From positions 1-34,264 of the forward strand of contig JAQGOC010000345.1 in NCBI GenBank assembly GCA_028293805.1: a stretch of 34,264 nucleotides of DNA, written 5' to 3'. This document shows positions 25,571 to 33,125 of this stretch, piece by piece. The notes under the pieces were generated by a model. The model saw nothing but the letters and a program-made list of their open reading frames with translations. It was not told the DNA's origin and did not search any database. Both the position numbers and the translations under genes were made by a program. The stretch is from Gammaproteobacteria bacterium. GTDB taxonomy: Bacteria > Pseudomonadota > Gammaproteobacteria > Steroidobacterales > Steroidobacteraceae. Each line of letters begins with the position of its first letter. Position 1 is the stretch's first letter.

Positions 25571-25822
25571 AACGGCAGTGGGATGGCGAACGGTGTCCCT
25601 CAGGCGCCGCGCGATTTCAACGAGCAGCTCGTCTCCGGCGTCGTGGCCGAGCGTGTCCTTGACATGTTTGAACCGGTCGAGGGCGATCAGCAACACCGCG
25701 ATCGACGTCCCTGCCCGGGTCGCAGCCTGCAGTATTTCTTCGCGCTTCGAGCGCAGCCCCAGACGATTCGCAAGGGCCGTCAGGGCGTCGTGGCAGGCGA
25801 GGAACGCAGCACACGCATCCAT
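25571..25822 (-). pseudogene. remnant of a GGDEF gene: N-terminal half of the domain only
   Basis: The minus frame encodes CHDALTALANRLGLRSKREE, then VLLIALDRFKHVKDTLGHDAGDELL and VEIARRLRDTVRH. These are the start, the metal/substrate helix and the next helix of a diguanylate cyclase domain. The sequence loses homology just before the GGDEF motif itself, so the active site is missing, and upstream the frame becomes Arg/His-rich with no sensor domain or start. The canonical Asp of 'LIDLDRFK' is Ala here. The remainder of 25531-26001, including 25823-26001 upstream of the response regulator, contains nothing else recognisable. Confidence 0.75.
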
Positions 25823-26001
25823 TCGGTGATGGCGGCCTCCGTGACAAATGCCGCTCGGACGCGCGTCGCCGCGGAGACGATCGTGATGAGCCGTTTCAAC
25901 GGGGCCCCCTCGATGCCTGCGATGCGGTCTGTCTATGGAGTCTGCCCACGATATGCGGTCATACTGTCGCTGACCTGTTACGGTTTTATCGGAGTACGTG
26001 C

Positions 26002-26670
26002 TTGGCTCGCATCCTGCTCGTCGAGGATGACCCCGCGCTGCTGCGAGGCCTGGTGGCAATGCTGCGCGCAGGCGGCTACGCGGTGGATACTGCGTGCGAT
26101 GGTGCGTCCGCCGTCAGTATGGCCACGAAGGAGCCTTACGCGGTCGTCATGCTCGACGTCGGTCTCCCGGATTTCTCCGGCTTCGAAGTGCTGAAGCGCC
26201 TGCGTGAGCGAGGCCGCCGCATGCCGATCCTGATGCTGACGGCGCGCGACACCGTGCAGGATCGTGTGACCGGCCTCGATCTAGGTGCGGACGATTACAT
26301 CCTCAAGCCCTTCGAGCCAACCGAGCTCGAAGCCCGCATCCGCGCGCTCATGCGCCGCTCGCACGGCGATCCCTCCCCGATCCTGACCATCGGCAATCTT
26401 GTCATCGACCGCTCGCTCGGTACCGCCACCGTGAGCGGTCGCCCGCTCGACTTGCGTCGGCGCGAATGGGCCGTCCTGGACAGGCTGGTAGCCCGCGCCG
26501 GCAAACTCGTCTCCAAGGAGCGTCTGACGGACGAAGTCTTCGGATTCGACGAGCCCGTCGCCCCTAACGCCATCGAAGTTTACGTGGGGCGGTTGCGCAA
26601 GAAGCTCGAGCCTGATGGACCTACGATCCGCACGCTTCGTGGCCTCGGGTACATGCTGTATCCCTCTTGA
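26002..26670 (+). CDS. orphan OmpR/PhoB-family response regulator
   Basis: A 222-residue two-domain regulator. The receiver domain (1-118) has the acidic pair at Asp9-Asp10, phospho-acceptor Asp52 in VVMLDVGLPD, Thr80 and Lys102 (ADDYILKPF). The DNA-binding domain (about 128-222) has the OmpR-type winged helix: LTIGNLVIDRS, RREWAVLDRLV, VSKERLTDEVF, NAIEVYVGRLRKKL and TLRGLGYML. It activates or represses promoters on phosphorylation. The start is TTG 26002, with GGAG (25991-25994) 7 bases upstream. No kinase is adjacent on either side; the orphan kinase at 22660-23973 is the only one in the window, and pairing is speculation. Confidence 0.92.
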   Translation: MARILLVEDDPALLRGLVAMLRAGGYAVDTACDGASAVSMATKEPYAVVMLDVGLPDFSGFEVLKRLRERGRRMPILMLTARDTVQDRVTGLDLGADDYILKPFEPTELEARIRALMRRSHGDPSPILTIGNLVIDRSLGTATVSGRPLDLRRREWAVLDRLVARAGKLVSKERLTDEVFGFDEPVAPNAIEVYVGRLRKKLEPDGPTIRTLRGLGYMLYPS

Positions 26671-26771
26671 AGCGCAGCGCCGCGAAACAGTCCGTTGCAT
26701 TTGGCCGGCACATACGTCAATTTAACTGAAGGAGCAACAGTCCCCTGGATGGGCGCAGAGGGAAGAGTTCC

Positions 26772-27653
26772 ATGGCTAGCAACAGCCTCTCGGCGCAGAT
26801 CGCATGGCTCATTGTCGATCACATCCGTACGAACCAGCTGACGTCCGGACGGCATCTGCCCAGTCAGGCATTGGCGGACGCCTTCCGCGTCTCGCGCGCG
26901 CCCGTAAGTTCGGCTCTGAAGGCTCTGGAGGACCTGGGCGTGGTGCGCTCAGAGCCGAATCGCGGCTACTTCCTCGCAATCGACCCGAAAGATTTGCGCA
27001 ACGTCGATCTGCCGCGCGACCCGGACGAGGAAGAAGACATTTATTTCGCGATCGCGGAGCACTGCCTCTCGGGCAAGCTCGGGGCTCAGGTCACCGAGAG
27101 CGAGCTGATGCGGCTGTACAGGCTCCCGCGTGGTCGCCTGGTCAAGATTCTCAACAAGATCGCGCAGGAGGGTTGGATAGAGCGGCTGCCGGGCCACGGC
27201 TGGGAATTTCGCCCGACTCTCACGTCGCGTGAGAGCTACGAAGCCGGCTACCGCTTCCGCGCCATCGTTGAGCCCGCGGCCATTCTCGAGCCGCGCTTTC
27301 GCATAAATGTCGAGGCCGTACGTGCAGCGCGCCAACAACAACAGGAGCTTCTGCAGGGTGGCTTGCTCCGCCTGTCGGGCGCGCAGTTATCCGGGATCGA
27401 CTCGGAGCTGCACGAGCTCATCGTCGCCTGCTCCGGAAACGAGTTCATGCTCGAAGGGGTGAGGCGGGTGAACCGGCTACAGCGGCTCATCGAATACCGA
27501 ATGACGCTGGACCGGTCGCTACTGACGCGGCAGTGCCGGGAGCACGTGAAAATCCTGGACCTGCTCGAAGCAGGCGACCTGCCTGCGGCCGCCTCCTTCC
27601 TGCATCGCCATATCGATGGGACTGCCGTGATGGCAGCCGCCGTCGGCGGCTAG
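26772..27653 (+). CDS. GntR-family regulator with two apparent winged helices and an FCD ligand domain
   Basis: A 293-residue protein. Residues 5-70 are a GntR winged helix (IAWLIVDHIRTNQLTSGRHL, then FRVSRAPVSSALKALEDLGV and RGYFL). Residues of about 88-148 read as a second one (IAEHCLSGKLGAQVTESELM, LPRGRLVKILNKIAQEGWIE, GHGWEF). A C-terminal all-helical FCD domain (about 155-285) has candidate metal/ligand residues Asp210, His214, His258 and His280. FadR-type regulators sense small organic acids. ATG 26772 follows GGGAAGAG. The gene ends tail-to-tail with the cupin gene, sharing a CTAG, and may regulate that dehydrogenase-cupin operon, an inference from position. Confidence 0.88.
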   Translation: MASNSLSAQIAWLIVDHIRTNQLTSGRHLPSQALADAFRVSRAPVSSALKALEDLGVVRSEPNRGYFLAIDPKDLRNVDLPRDPDEEEDIYFAIAEHCLSGKLGAQVTESELMRLYRLPRGRLVKILNKIAQEGWIERLPGHGWEFRPTLTSRESYEAGYRFRAIVEPAAILEPRFRINVEAVRAARQQQQELLQGGLLRLSGAQLSGIDSELHELIVACSGNEFMLEGVRRVNRLQRLIEYRMTLDRSLLTRQCREHVKILDLLEAGDLPAAASFLHRHIDGTAVMAAAVGG

Positions 27654-28093
27654 TTCCCGTGCTCCGCGTCGATGGTGTTGGTGTCACCCGTCGCAATGAT
27701 CGTGCGGGTGGCGTCTACCGAGGCGTAGGTCCAGAAGATACGCATGCGCTCGGTCGCAGAGGCGTTTCTGAACCGATGCGGGATGTTGGCCGGAAGGAAG
27801 GTCGTCTCGTCGGGCCCTAGCTCGTGCTCGACACCTTCGATCTCCACGATCGCGTGTCCCTCGAGGACCACGACGCTCTCATCGCAATTGTGGCTATGCA
27901 AGGCCACTGCCGCGGCAGGCTCGAAAACCGTGATGCCGTTGATGAACGCCGTCGCCCCCACTTTGCGCGTTACGAGCGGAATGGTCCGGGCGCCGCCACC
28001 CCGCTCGCGGGCAGGAATCCCTGACGGGCGGAGAATTGCGGGCCGCCGTGCGCCATGGGCGGTTTGCGGCGAGTTGCCAGGTTGCGCTGTCAT
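27650..28093 (-). CDS. small cupin-domain protein
   Basis: A 147-residue single-domain cupin with intact metal ligands: His66, His68 and Glu72 (HSHNCDESVVVLEG) and His106 (IPHRFRN). Such proteins bind a divalent metal and act as isomerases, dioxygenases or small-molecule sensors; the sequence does not decide which. The start at 28093 is fixed by GGAGGGG (complement of 28097-28103). It is the last gene of the peptidase-dehydrogenase-cupin run, 22 bases after the dehydrogenase stop, so probably acts in the same pathway. Its TAG overlaps the TAG of the convergent regulator gene. Confidence 0.87.
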   Translation of the reverse strand: MTAQPGNSPQTAHGARRPAILRPSGIPARERGGGARTIPLVTRKVGATAFINGITVFEPAAAVALHSHNCDESVVVLEGHAIVEIEGVEHELGPDETTFLPANIPHRFRNASATERMRIFWTYASVDATRTIIATGDTNTIDAEHGN

Positions 28094-28115
28094 GATCCCC
28101 TCCTGCTGTCGCGTT

Positions 28116-29195
28116 TTATTTTCCCGCGCGGATGGCCGCGCACACTGCGGCTGTGAACGTGTCAGTACCGAGCTGCCCGCCAATGTCGCGCGTGCGTGTA
28201 TTCGGGTCATCGAGAACTCGCTCAATGGCGCTCTCGATCAGGGCCGCCCCGGCAAGGAGAGACTCGTTGCCATCGCGCCGGCCGCGCCACGCGAGCAGCA
28301 TCGCGGCCGACAGGATCAACGAGGTCGGATTCGCGATGTTCATGCCTGCAATGTCCGGAGCGGAGCCGTGCTGTGCCTGCGCCACACAGATCTCGTCACC
28401 GGCGTTGATCGACCCCCCGAGACCCAGGCTCCCCGCCAGCTCGGACGCCTCATCCGACAGAATGTCGCCGAACATGTTGGTCGTCACGATGACGTCGAAG
28501 CGATCGGGGCTGCGAATCAGCCAGGCCGCGGCGGCATCGACGATGAGCTCGTCCAATTGGACGTCGGGATAGCTCGCCGCGACCTTGCGAACCTCCCGCA
28601 GGAACAGTCCGTCTGAAAGCTTGAGGACATTGGCCTTATGAACGGCGGTCACCTTGCGGCGCCGGCCGCGCGCGATCTCGAAGGCCGCCCGAGCCACCCG
28701 TGCCGAACCTTGCGCGGTGATTTTCCGAATGGACAGCGCCATGTCGGAGTCGGGCATGAACTCGCCGCTGCCGGCGAACATGTTCCGGTCCGAGTAGAAG
28801 CCCTCGGTATTCTCGCGCACGATGACGAGGTCCATCGGCTTGCGCAGGATGGTCAGCTTCTCCCGTGAGCGGCACGGCCGGATGTTCGCATAGAGCTGAA
28901 AAACGACGCGCAGCTCGGCGGAAGGATTAATGCCGCCCTGCTCGCGACTCGGATAGTCGTAGTGCGACACCGGACCCAGTATGACGCCGCCGACCGCGGG
29001 GATCCGCGTTAGGACCTCGGGCGGCAGCGTCGACCCCCGCGCCTTCAGACTGACCAGTCCGATGTCGCGCGTCTCGAATTCCAGACCCAGCGACAGCGCC
29101 GCATTCACCACCTCGAGAACCTCGAGAGTGGCACGGGTAATCTCCGGCCCGATGCCGTCACCAGGGAGGACGAGGATTTGTGATCTCGAATTTAC
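28116..29195 (-). CDS. isocitrate/isopropylmalate dehydrogenase family enzyme with no standard start codon
   Basis: A beta-decarboxylating dehydrogenase of about 359 residues. The N-terminus ILVLPGDGIGPEI is encoded at 29145-29177, then IVRENTEGFYSDRN, the catalytic Lys in VTAVHKANVLKLSDG, the metal Asp residues in TNMFGDILSDEAS, and the NAD-loop HGSAPDIAGMNIANP. It oxidises and decarboxylates a 2-hydroxy acid; LeuB, tartrate-type and homoisocitrate-type enzymes share these motifs, so the substrate is open. Between the upstream in-frame stop (29334-29336) and 29111 there is no ATG, GTG or TTG. GTA at 29193-29195, overlapping the peptidase stop and 7 bases after GGGGA, sits at the expected start. 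Starting at GTG 29111 would delete the essential N-terminus. Confidence 0.82.
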   Translation of the reverse strand, partial: VNSRSQILVLPGDGIGPEITRATLEVLEVVNAALSLGLEFETRDIGLVSLKARGSTLPPEVLTRIPAVGGVILGPVSHYDYPSREQGGINPSAELRVVFQLYANIRPCRSREKLTILRKPMDLVIVRENTEGFYSDRNMFAGSGEFMPDSDMALSIRKITAQGSARVARAAFEIARGRRRKVTAVHKANVLKLSDGLFLREVRKVAASYPDVQLDELIVDAAAAWLIRSPDRFDVIVTTNMFGDILSDEASELAGSLGLGGSINAGDEICVAQAQHGSAPDIAGMNIANPTSLILSAAMLLAWRGRRDGNESLLAGAALIESAIERVLDDPNTRTRDIGGQLGTDTFTAAVCAAIRAGK

Positions 29196-31408
29196 GGGGG
29201 CGTCCCCGCGGCCGCGGCTGCCGTCGCGCGCGATGCGACAGCACTCGGCAGCGTCAACCCCCGATATTCGATCAAGGGCGCGATATCGGGCGCCCGGCCG
29301 TAGAAATTCCGGAACAGCACCTGCGGATCCTCGCTACGGCCCCGTGAAAGCACCTTGGTGCGCAGATAGTCGCCATTGGCGCGCGTCAGACCGCCGTGCT
29401 CATGCATCCACTGCCCGGTATCGCGCGCCAGCACTTCGCTCCAGAGGTATGCGTAATAGCCGGCCGAATAGCCGCCTGCAAAGATGTGCGAAAAATATTC
29501 GGAGTGATAGCGCGGCGGCACCTTTGCATAATCGATGCCGTTCTTGCGAAGCGCGGCCGCTTCGAAGGCCGGTACGTCGGCCGGGGTGGGGGCCTGCGAC
29601 GCGGTGATCTGGTGCCATGCCTGATCGAGCATGGCCGCCGCGATGTACTCAGTCGTGGCATACCCCTGGTTGAATTTTTGCGCGGCCAGCACCTTGTCCA
29701 GCAGCTCCTTCGGCATGGGCTCGCCCGTCTGGTGATGCTTCGCGAAGTGCGTGAGCACCGCCGGCTCGCGCGCCCACATCTCATTGTACTGCGAAGGGTA
29801 CTCGACGAAATCCCGCGGAACGGCCGTGCCCGAAAGCATGGGGTAGCGCACGTTCGAGAGCATTCCATGAATGGCATGCCCGAACTCATGGAACATCGTC
29901 GTGACTTCGTCGAACGTCAGCAGCGACGGCTGGCCCGGCTGGGGCTTCGGAATGTTGAGGTTGTTGGCGACCACGGGCTTGAGCCCGAACAGCTTCGACT
30001 GCCTGACAAAGCTGTTCATCCACGCGCCTCCCTGCTTGTTGTCGCGCGCGAAGTAGTCGCCGAGGAACAGCGCCAGCGGCGTGCCGTCCGCATCGAAAAC
30101 CTCGAACACACGCACGTCCGGCTGGTAGACCGGCAGGTCCTTGCGCTCTTTGAAAGTCAGCCCGTAAAGCTCGTGAGCGGCGTAGAACACGCCGTCGTGG
30201 AGCACGTGATCGAGCTCGAAATACGGCGCGACCTGCGCCTCGTCGAAGGCGTAACGCGCCTTGCGGAGCTGCTCCGAGTAAAACGCCCAGTCCCAGGGCT
30301 GCAACGTGAATGGCTGGCCGTGACTCTGCGCGACCTCGGCATCGATGAGCTTCTGCATCTGCGCCGCGTCATGCTGCGCGCTCATCAGGCCCGCCGGAGC
30401 CAGGTGCGAAAGAATTTCCTGCACGGCGGCGGCGGTACCAGCCGACTCGTCCTCGAGCTGATAAGCCGCGTGGTTGGCGTAGCCAAGCAGGGTTGCACGC
30501 TCGGCGCGCAGCTTGACCAGCTTCGCGATCACCGGATTATTGTCGGCGGCTCCCGCGCTGGCGCGCGCGATGGACGCCTTATAGATGCGCTCGCGCAGGG
30601 CACGATTCCTGAGTTGCGTCAGAGACGGCTGATTCGTGGTGTTCTGCAGCGGTATGAGCCACTTGCCGGACAGATTCCTGGCAGCCGCAGCGCGCGCCGC
30701 CGTGCCGATCTGCTCGGCCGAAAAACCCTCGAGCTCCGCCGCGCTGTCGACGACGACGGCGCCGTCCTTGCTTGCCTTCAACACGTTCTGTTTGAACTGT
30801 GTCATCAGGGAGGAAATCTGCTCGTTGAGCGTCCGCAGCCGGGTCTTGTCCGCTTCCGAGAGCTTTGCCCCGGCGCGCACGAACAGGGTGTGATATCGCT
30901 CGAGCAACTGCAGCGATTCGGGGTCGAGATGCAAAGCGGCGCGCCGCTGAAACAAAGCGTCGACGCGGGCATACAGAGCCGGATCCAGCCAGATCGCATC
31001 CTCATGCGCCGCAAGCTTGGGTGACATCTCGGTGTCGATCTTTTCCATCTGCGGATCGGAATTGGAGGTGTTGAGATTGGCGAAGACGTTGGAGACACGC
31101 TCCAGCAGCTGGCCGGAGCGCTCCAGCGCGACGATGGTATTGTCGAAATCGGGCGGCGGGGCGTTGTGCGCGATGGCGGCGACTTCGCGGCGCTGCTCGC
31201 GCATACCCGCCTCGAACGCGGGCAGATAGTCGGAGCTCCCGATTTTGTCGAAGGCAGGCAGCTGGTAAGGCAGCGTGCTGGGGTCCCGAAATGGATTGTC
31301 CGCCATGGCGATCGTCCCGATATCTTTGGATGCTGCGCCGTGAACCGCGGCGGCGGTGATGGCCATCGTCGGCACGGTGGCCAGGATCGCCAGTAAAACT
31401 GAGCTCAT
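29192..31408 (-). CDS. dcp: M3-family peptidyl-dipeptidase (Dcp type), exported
   Basis: A 738-residue zinc metallopeptidase releasing dipeptides from peptide C-termini. The active-site motif is HEFGH (His507-Glu508-His511) in FHEFGHAIHGMLSNVRYPML, with third ligand Glu536 in DFVEYPSQ; the GMLSNVRYPMLSGT variant is Dcp-like rather than OpdA-like. An N-terminal hydrophobic signal (MSSVLLAILATVPTMAITAAAVHGA) predicts periplasmic export, whereas E. coli Dcp is cytoplasmic. A poly-Ala/Thr end (ATAAAAAGTPP) closes the protein. ATG 31408 is preceded by AAGGAA. Its TAA overlaps the dehydrogenase start region by four bases, indicating translational coupling. It may act with the exported prolyl oligopeptidase in peptide scavenging, by inference. 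Confidence 0.93.
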   Translation of the reverse strand: MSSVLLAILATVPTMAITAAAVHGAASKDIGTIAMADNPFRDPSTLPYQLPAFDKIGSSDYLPAFEAGMREQRREVAAIAHNAPPPDFDNTIVALERSGQLLERVSNVFANLNTSNSDPQMEKIDTEMSPKLAAHEDAIWLDPALYARVDALFQRRAALHLDPESLQLLERYHTLFVRAGAKLSEADKTRLRTLNEQISSLMTQFKQNVLKASKDGAVVVDSAAELEGFSAEQIGTAARAAAARNLSGKWLIPLQNTTNQPSLTQLRNRALRERIYKASIARASAGAADNNPVIAKLVKLRAERATLLGYANHAAYQLEDESAGTAAAVQEILSHLAPAGLMSAQHDAAQMQKLIDAEVAQSHGQPFTLQPWDWAFYSEQLRKARYAFDEAQVAPYFELDHVLHDGVFYAAHELYGLTFKERKDLPVYQPDVRVFEVFDADGTPLALFLGDYFARDNKQGGAWMNSFVRQSKLFGLKPVVANNLNIPKPQPGQPSLLTFDEVTTMFHEFGHAIHGMLSNVRYPMLSGTAVPRDFVEYPSQYNEMWAREPAVLTHFAKHHQTGEPMPKELLDKVLAAQKFNQGYATTEYIAAAMLDQAWHQITASQAPTPADVPAFEAAALRKNGIDYAKVPPRYHSEYFSHIFAGGYSAGYYAYLWSEVLARDTGQWMHEHGGLTRANGDYLRTKVLSRGRSEDPQVLFRNFYGRAPDIAPLIEYRGLTLPSAVASRATAAAAAGTPP
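29203..29207 (-). promoter_or_regulatory. Shine-Dalgarno GGGGA positioned for a start at GTA 29195
   Basis: On the minus strand GGGGA lies inside the last codons of the peptidase gene with a 7-base spacer to GTA at 29195-29193, the place where the dehydrogenase should start. Confidence 0.45.
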
Positions 31409-31533
31409 AGCAATCGTTTCCTTCCTTGCTCGAACCCGCGGGTTGCAGCGGGGCGGGCGCCCGGCGCCAGGCATTCACTCGGTCGCGGATTTGAGCGACT
31501 ATTCTCCCAGACCAGCCGGCGCCGGTACAGAAT

Positions 31534-31564
31534 TTGCGGCTGACCGCCCCTGCTTCGCTACACT
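31534..31564 (+). promoter_or_regulatory. possible sigma-70 promoter for the SlyD-like gene
   Basis: TTGCGG (31534-31539) and TACACT (31559-31564) with a 19-base spacer, 63 bases upstream of ATG 31628. The spacer is longer than the optimum of 17, so support is moderate. Confidence 0.35.
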
Positions 31565-31627
31565 AGGTCAGCGGCGGCGGCGCTCGCCCCGGCCGCCTTT
31601 ATACCGGCTCAATGGGATATCAAGAGA

Positions 31628-32110
31628 ATGACCATCACGCAAGACTCTGTCGTACTGCTCCATTACACGTTGAAGGACGATGCGGGTGAGGTCATCGACA
31701 GCACGAGCTCGGGAGAGCCGCTCGCCTATCTGCATGGACACGGCAACCTGGTCCCCGGCCTCGAGAGGGCGCTCGCGGGAAAGAGCGCCGGCGACAAGCT
31801 GAGCGTCAAGATCTCCCCTGCCGACGGGTATGGCGAGTTCGACAAGGGACTCATTCAACGCGTGCCGCGCCGGGCCTTGAAAGGCATCAAGAGCATCGAT
31901 GTCGGAATGCGATTGCACGCGCAGACGGAGCAAGGCCCGCAAGCGGTCACCGTGACACAGATCGTGGGCGACATGGTGACGCTCGATGCGAATCATCCGC
32001 TCGCCGGCAAGAATCTGAACTTCGATATCGAAATCACCGAGGTTCGCGCTGCGACGGAAGAGGAGCTCGAGCACGGTCACGTGCACGGCCCTGGGGATCA
32101 CCACCACTGA
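31628..32110 (+). CDS. slyD: FKBP-type peptidyl-prolyl isomerase, SlyD type
   Basis: A 160-residue cytoplasmic chaperone and prolyl isomerase. The FKBP half opens VVLLHYTLKDDAGEVIDST and includes LVPGLERALAGKSAGDK; the inserted-in-flap domain runs from about 75 to 125 (ADGYGEFDKGLIQRVPR, then ANHPLAGKNLNFDIEI). The C-terminus is histidine-rich (HGHVHGPGDHHH), a short version of the SlyD metal-binding tail that delivers nickel. Length and order of segments match SlyD. ATG 31628 follows AAGAGA. It converges on the lysozyme-like gene with a 51-base gap that contains no terminator I can identify. Confidence 0.92.
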   Translation: MTITQDSVVLLHYTLKDDAGEVIDSTSSGEPLAYLHGHGNLVPGLERALAGKSAGDKLSVKISPADGYGEFDKGLIQRVPRRALKGIKSIDVGMRLHAQTEQGPQAVTVTQIVGDMVTLDANHPLAGKNLNFDIEITEVRAATEEELEHGHVHGPGDHHH

Positions 32111-32161
32111 GTTCCCGGCTGCCGCAAACGCTGCGCGGCCGGCTCGAGGCGCGCCCCTCGC

Positions 32162-33019
32162 TTATTCCTGCGCGGCGAGATGAACGAATACGACTTTCAT
32201 GGCGTCGACTCGCGCAAGATACACGCGAGGATCGTGATCGCCGCATCGCTGGCCTTGCGCGAAGCGAAAGCCATGTCGCGCATAAAGATCGCCCGCGCCC
32301 GCGCCGCAAAGGTGGATCGCGGCCGCGAGGTGCTGCTTCTGTTGAACCGATGCGGCGGCGATCCGATTGCGGGCCAACGTGCTCGCCACATGGACGTCGA
32401 GGTAGGCCGAAGTAAGCTCGACCGCATTGCTCGGTACAACTCGAAAATACAGGCTGTTGAACCAGCACGAGTGCCACTCGTCCCAGGGGCCGTCCTGCGC
32501 CACCGCATGATCGTGAATGCAGAACTGCCTGGCCTCCGCGAACGTTCCATCGGTCATCTGGTACATCCCCACCGCGCTGGATGCCGGGCGATACATCTCG
32601 AACGGCTTGAATCTCCAGGACCAGCGCCAATAGGTGCGCGCTATCGGATTGCCCGCGCCCTCCACCTGCGCGAGCGCCGCCAGAAACTCGGGTGTGATCG
32701 CGTTCGTCGCATGCCTGCGAAAGATAGTTGCGTAGCTGCGCCACGTTTCGGACGGCGTCTTGAAGAGCGTGCCGCTGACAGGAAAGAACAACTCGGATGG
32801 CTTACGGATGACCTGATAGATCCAATTGATCGTAAGAGACAGCGCCACCACGACAGCAACACCGATGACGATCTGCATGGCGCCGGGTGCGCGACGGAAC
32901 GTGCGCATCCAACGCCGACGGGTGGTCGCACTCGGCCAGAGCCGTACCCACCGGGAGCGCTTCCTGCCCTTTTTGCGGGATTTACCCGATGCGCTGCGTG
33001 AGGCGCGACGGCGCGCCAT
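32162..33019 (-). CDS. membrane-anchored lytic transglycosylase-like (SLT domain) protein
   Basis: A 285-residue protein with a very basic N-terminus (MARRRASRSASGKSRKKGRK), one membrane helix (about 48-68) and a periplasmic lysozyme-like domain. The SLT core is TPEFLAALAQVEGAGNP, with Glu120 as the expected catalytic acid, followed by SSAVGMYQMTDGTFAEAR and AAAIHLCGAGAG. Such enzymes cut the glycan strands of peptidoglycan or serve in secretion-system assembly; no secretion genes are nearby. ATG 33019 has AGGGG 8 bases upstream; the ORF remains open to 33151 but that extension includes the Ala/Cys-rich product of a 12-base tandem repeat and looks non-coding. Confidence 0.83.
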   Translation of the reverse strand: MARRRASRSASGKSRKKGRKRSRWVRLWPSATTRRRWMRTFRRAPGAMQIVIGVAVVVALSLTINWIYQVIRKPSELFFPVSGTLFKTPSETWRSYATIFRRHATNAITPEFLAALAQVEGAGNPIARTYWRWSWRFKPFEMYRPASSAVGMYQMTDGTFAEARQFCIHDHAVAQDGPWDEWHSCWFNSLYFRVVPSNAVELTSAYLDVHVASTLARNRIAAASVQQKQHLAAAIHLCGAGAGDLYARHGFRFAQGQRCGDHDPRVYLARVDAMKVVFVHLAAQE

Positions 33020-33061
33020 CAGGTTGCCCCTGATAGCAACGATGCCGGAGAACATCGAATT

Positions 33062-33097
33062 GCACGCCGCTGCGCACGCCACTGCGCACGCCGCTGT
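33062..33097. repeat. three tandem copies of a 12-base unit
   Basis: GCACGCCGCTGC, GCACGCCACTGC and GCACGCCGCTGT occur consecutively, differing at one or two positions. They sit upstream of the SLT gene (minus strand) and directly before a TATAAT on the plus strand. A slipped-strand origin is likely. Confidence 0.7.
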
Positions 33098-33100
33098 CGG

Positions 33101-33106
33101 TATAAT
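33101..33106 (+). promoter_or_regulatory. consensus -10 hexamer TATAAT
   Basis: A perfect TATAAT in very G+C-rich surroundings, 281 bases upstream of the esterase ATG. No TTGACA-like hexamer is present 17 bases upstream, where the 12-base repeats lie, so promoter strength is uncertain. It could drive the esterase with a long leader or the small ORF at 33126. Confidence 0.4.
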
Positions 33107-33125
33107 TGAGGGGACAAGGAGTCGC

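Noticed and set aside
7027..25822. The two GGDEF remnants as halves of one gene separated by a rearrangement
   Set aside because: Both contain their own version of the helix before the active site, with different residues, so they derive from two genes.
29396..31024. 542-codon plus-strand open frame antisense to the Dcp-type peptidase
   Set aside because: It is an Arg/His/Leu-rich shadow frame, with no domain resemblance and no ribosome site. The opposite strand carries a complete HEFGH peptidase.
33062..33097. CRISPR-like repeats
   Set aside because: Units are 12 bases, directly adjacent, without spacers; a simple tandem repeat.
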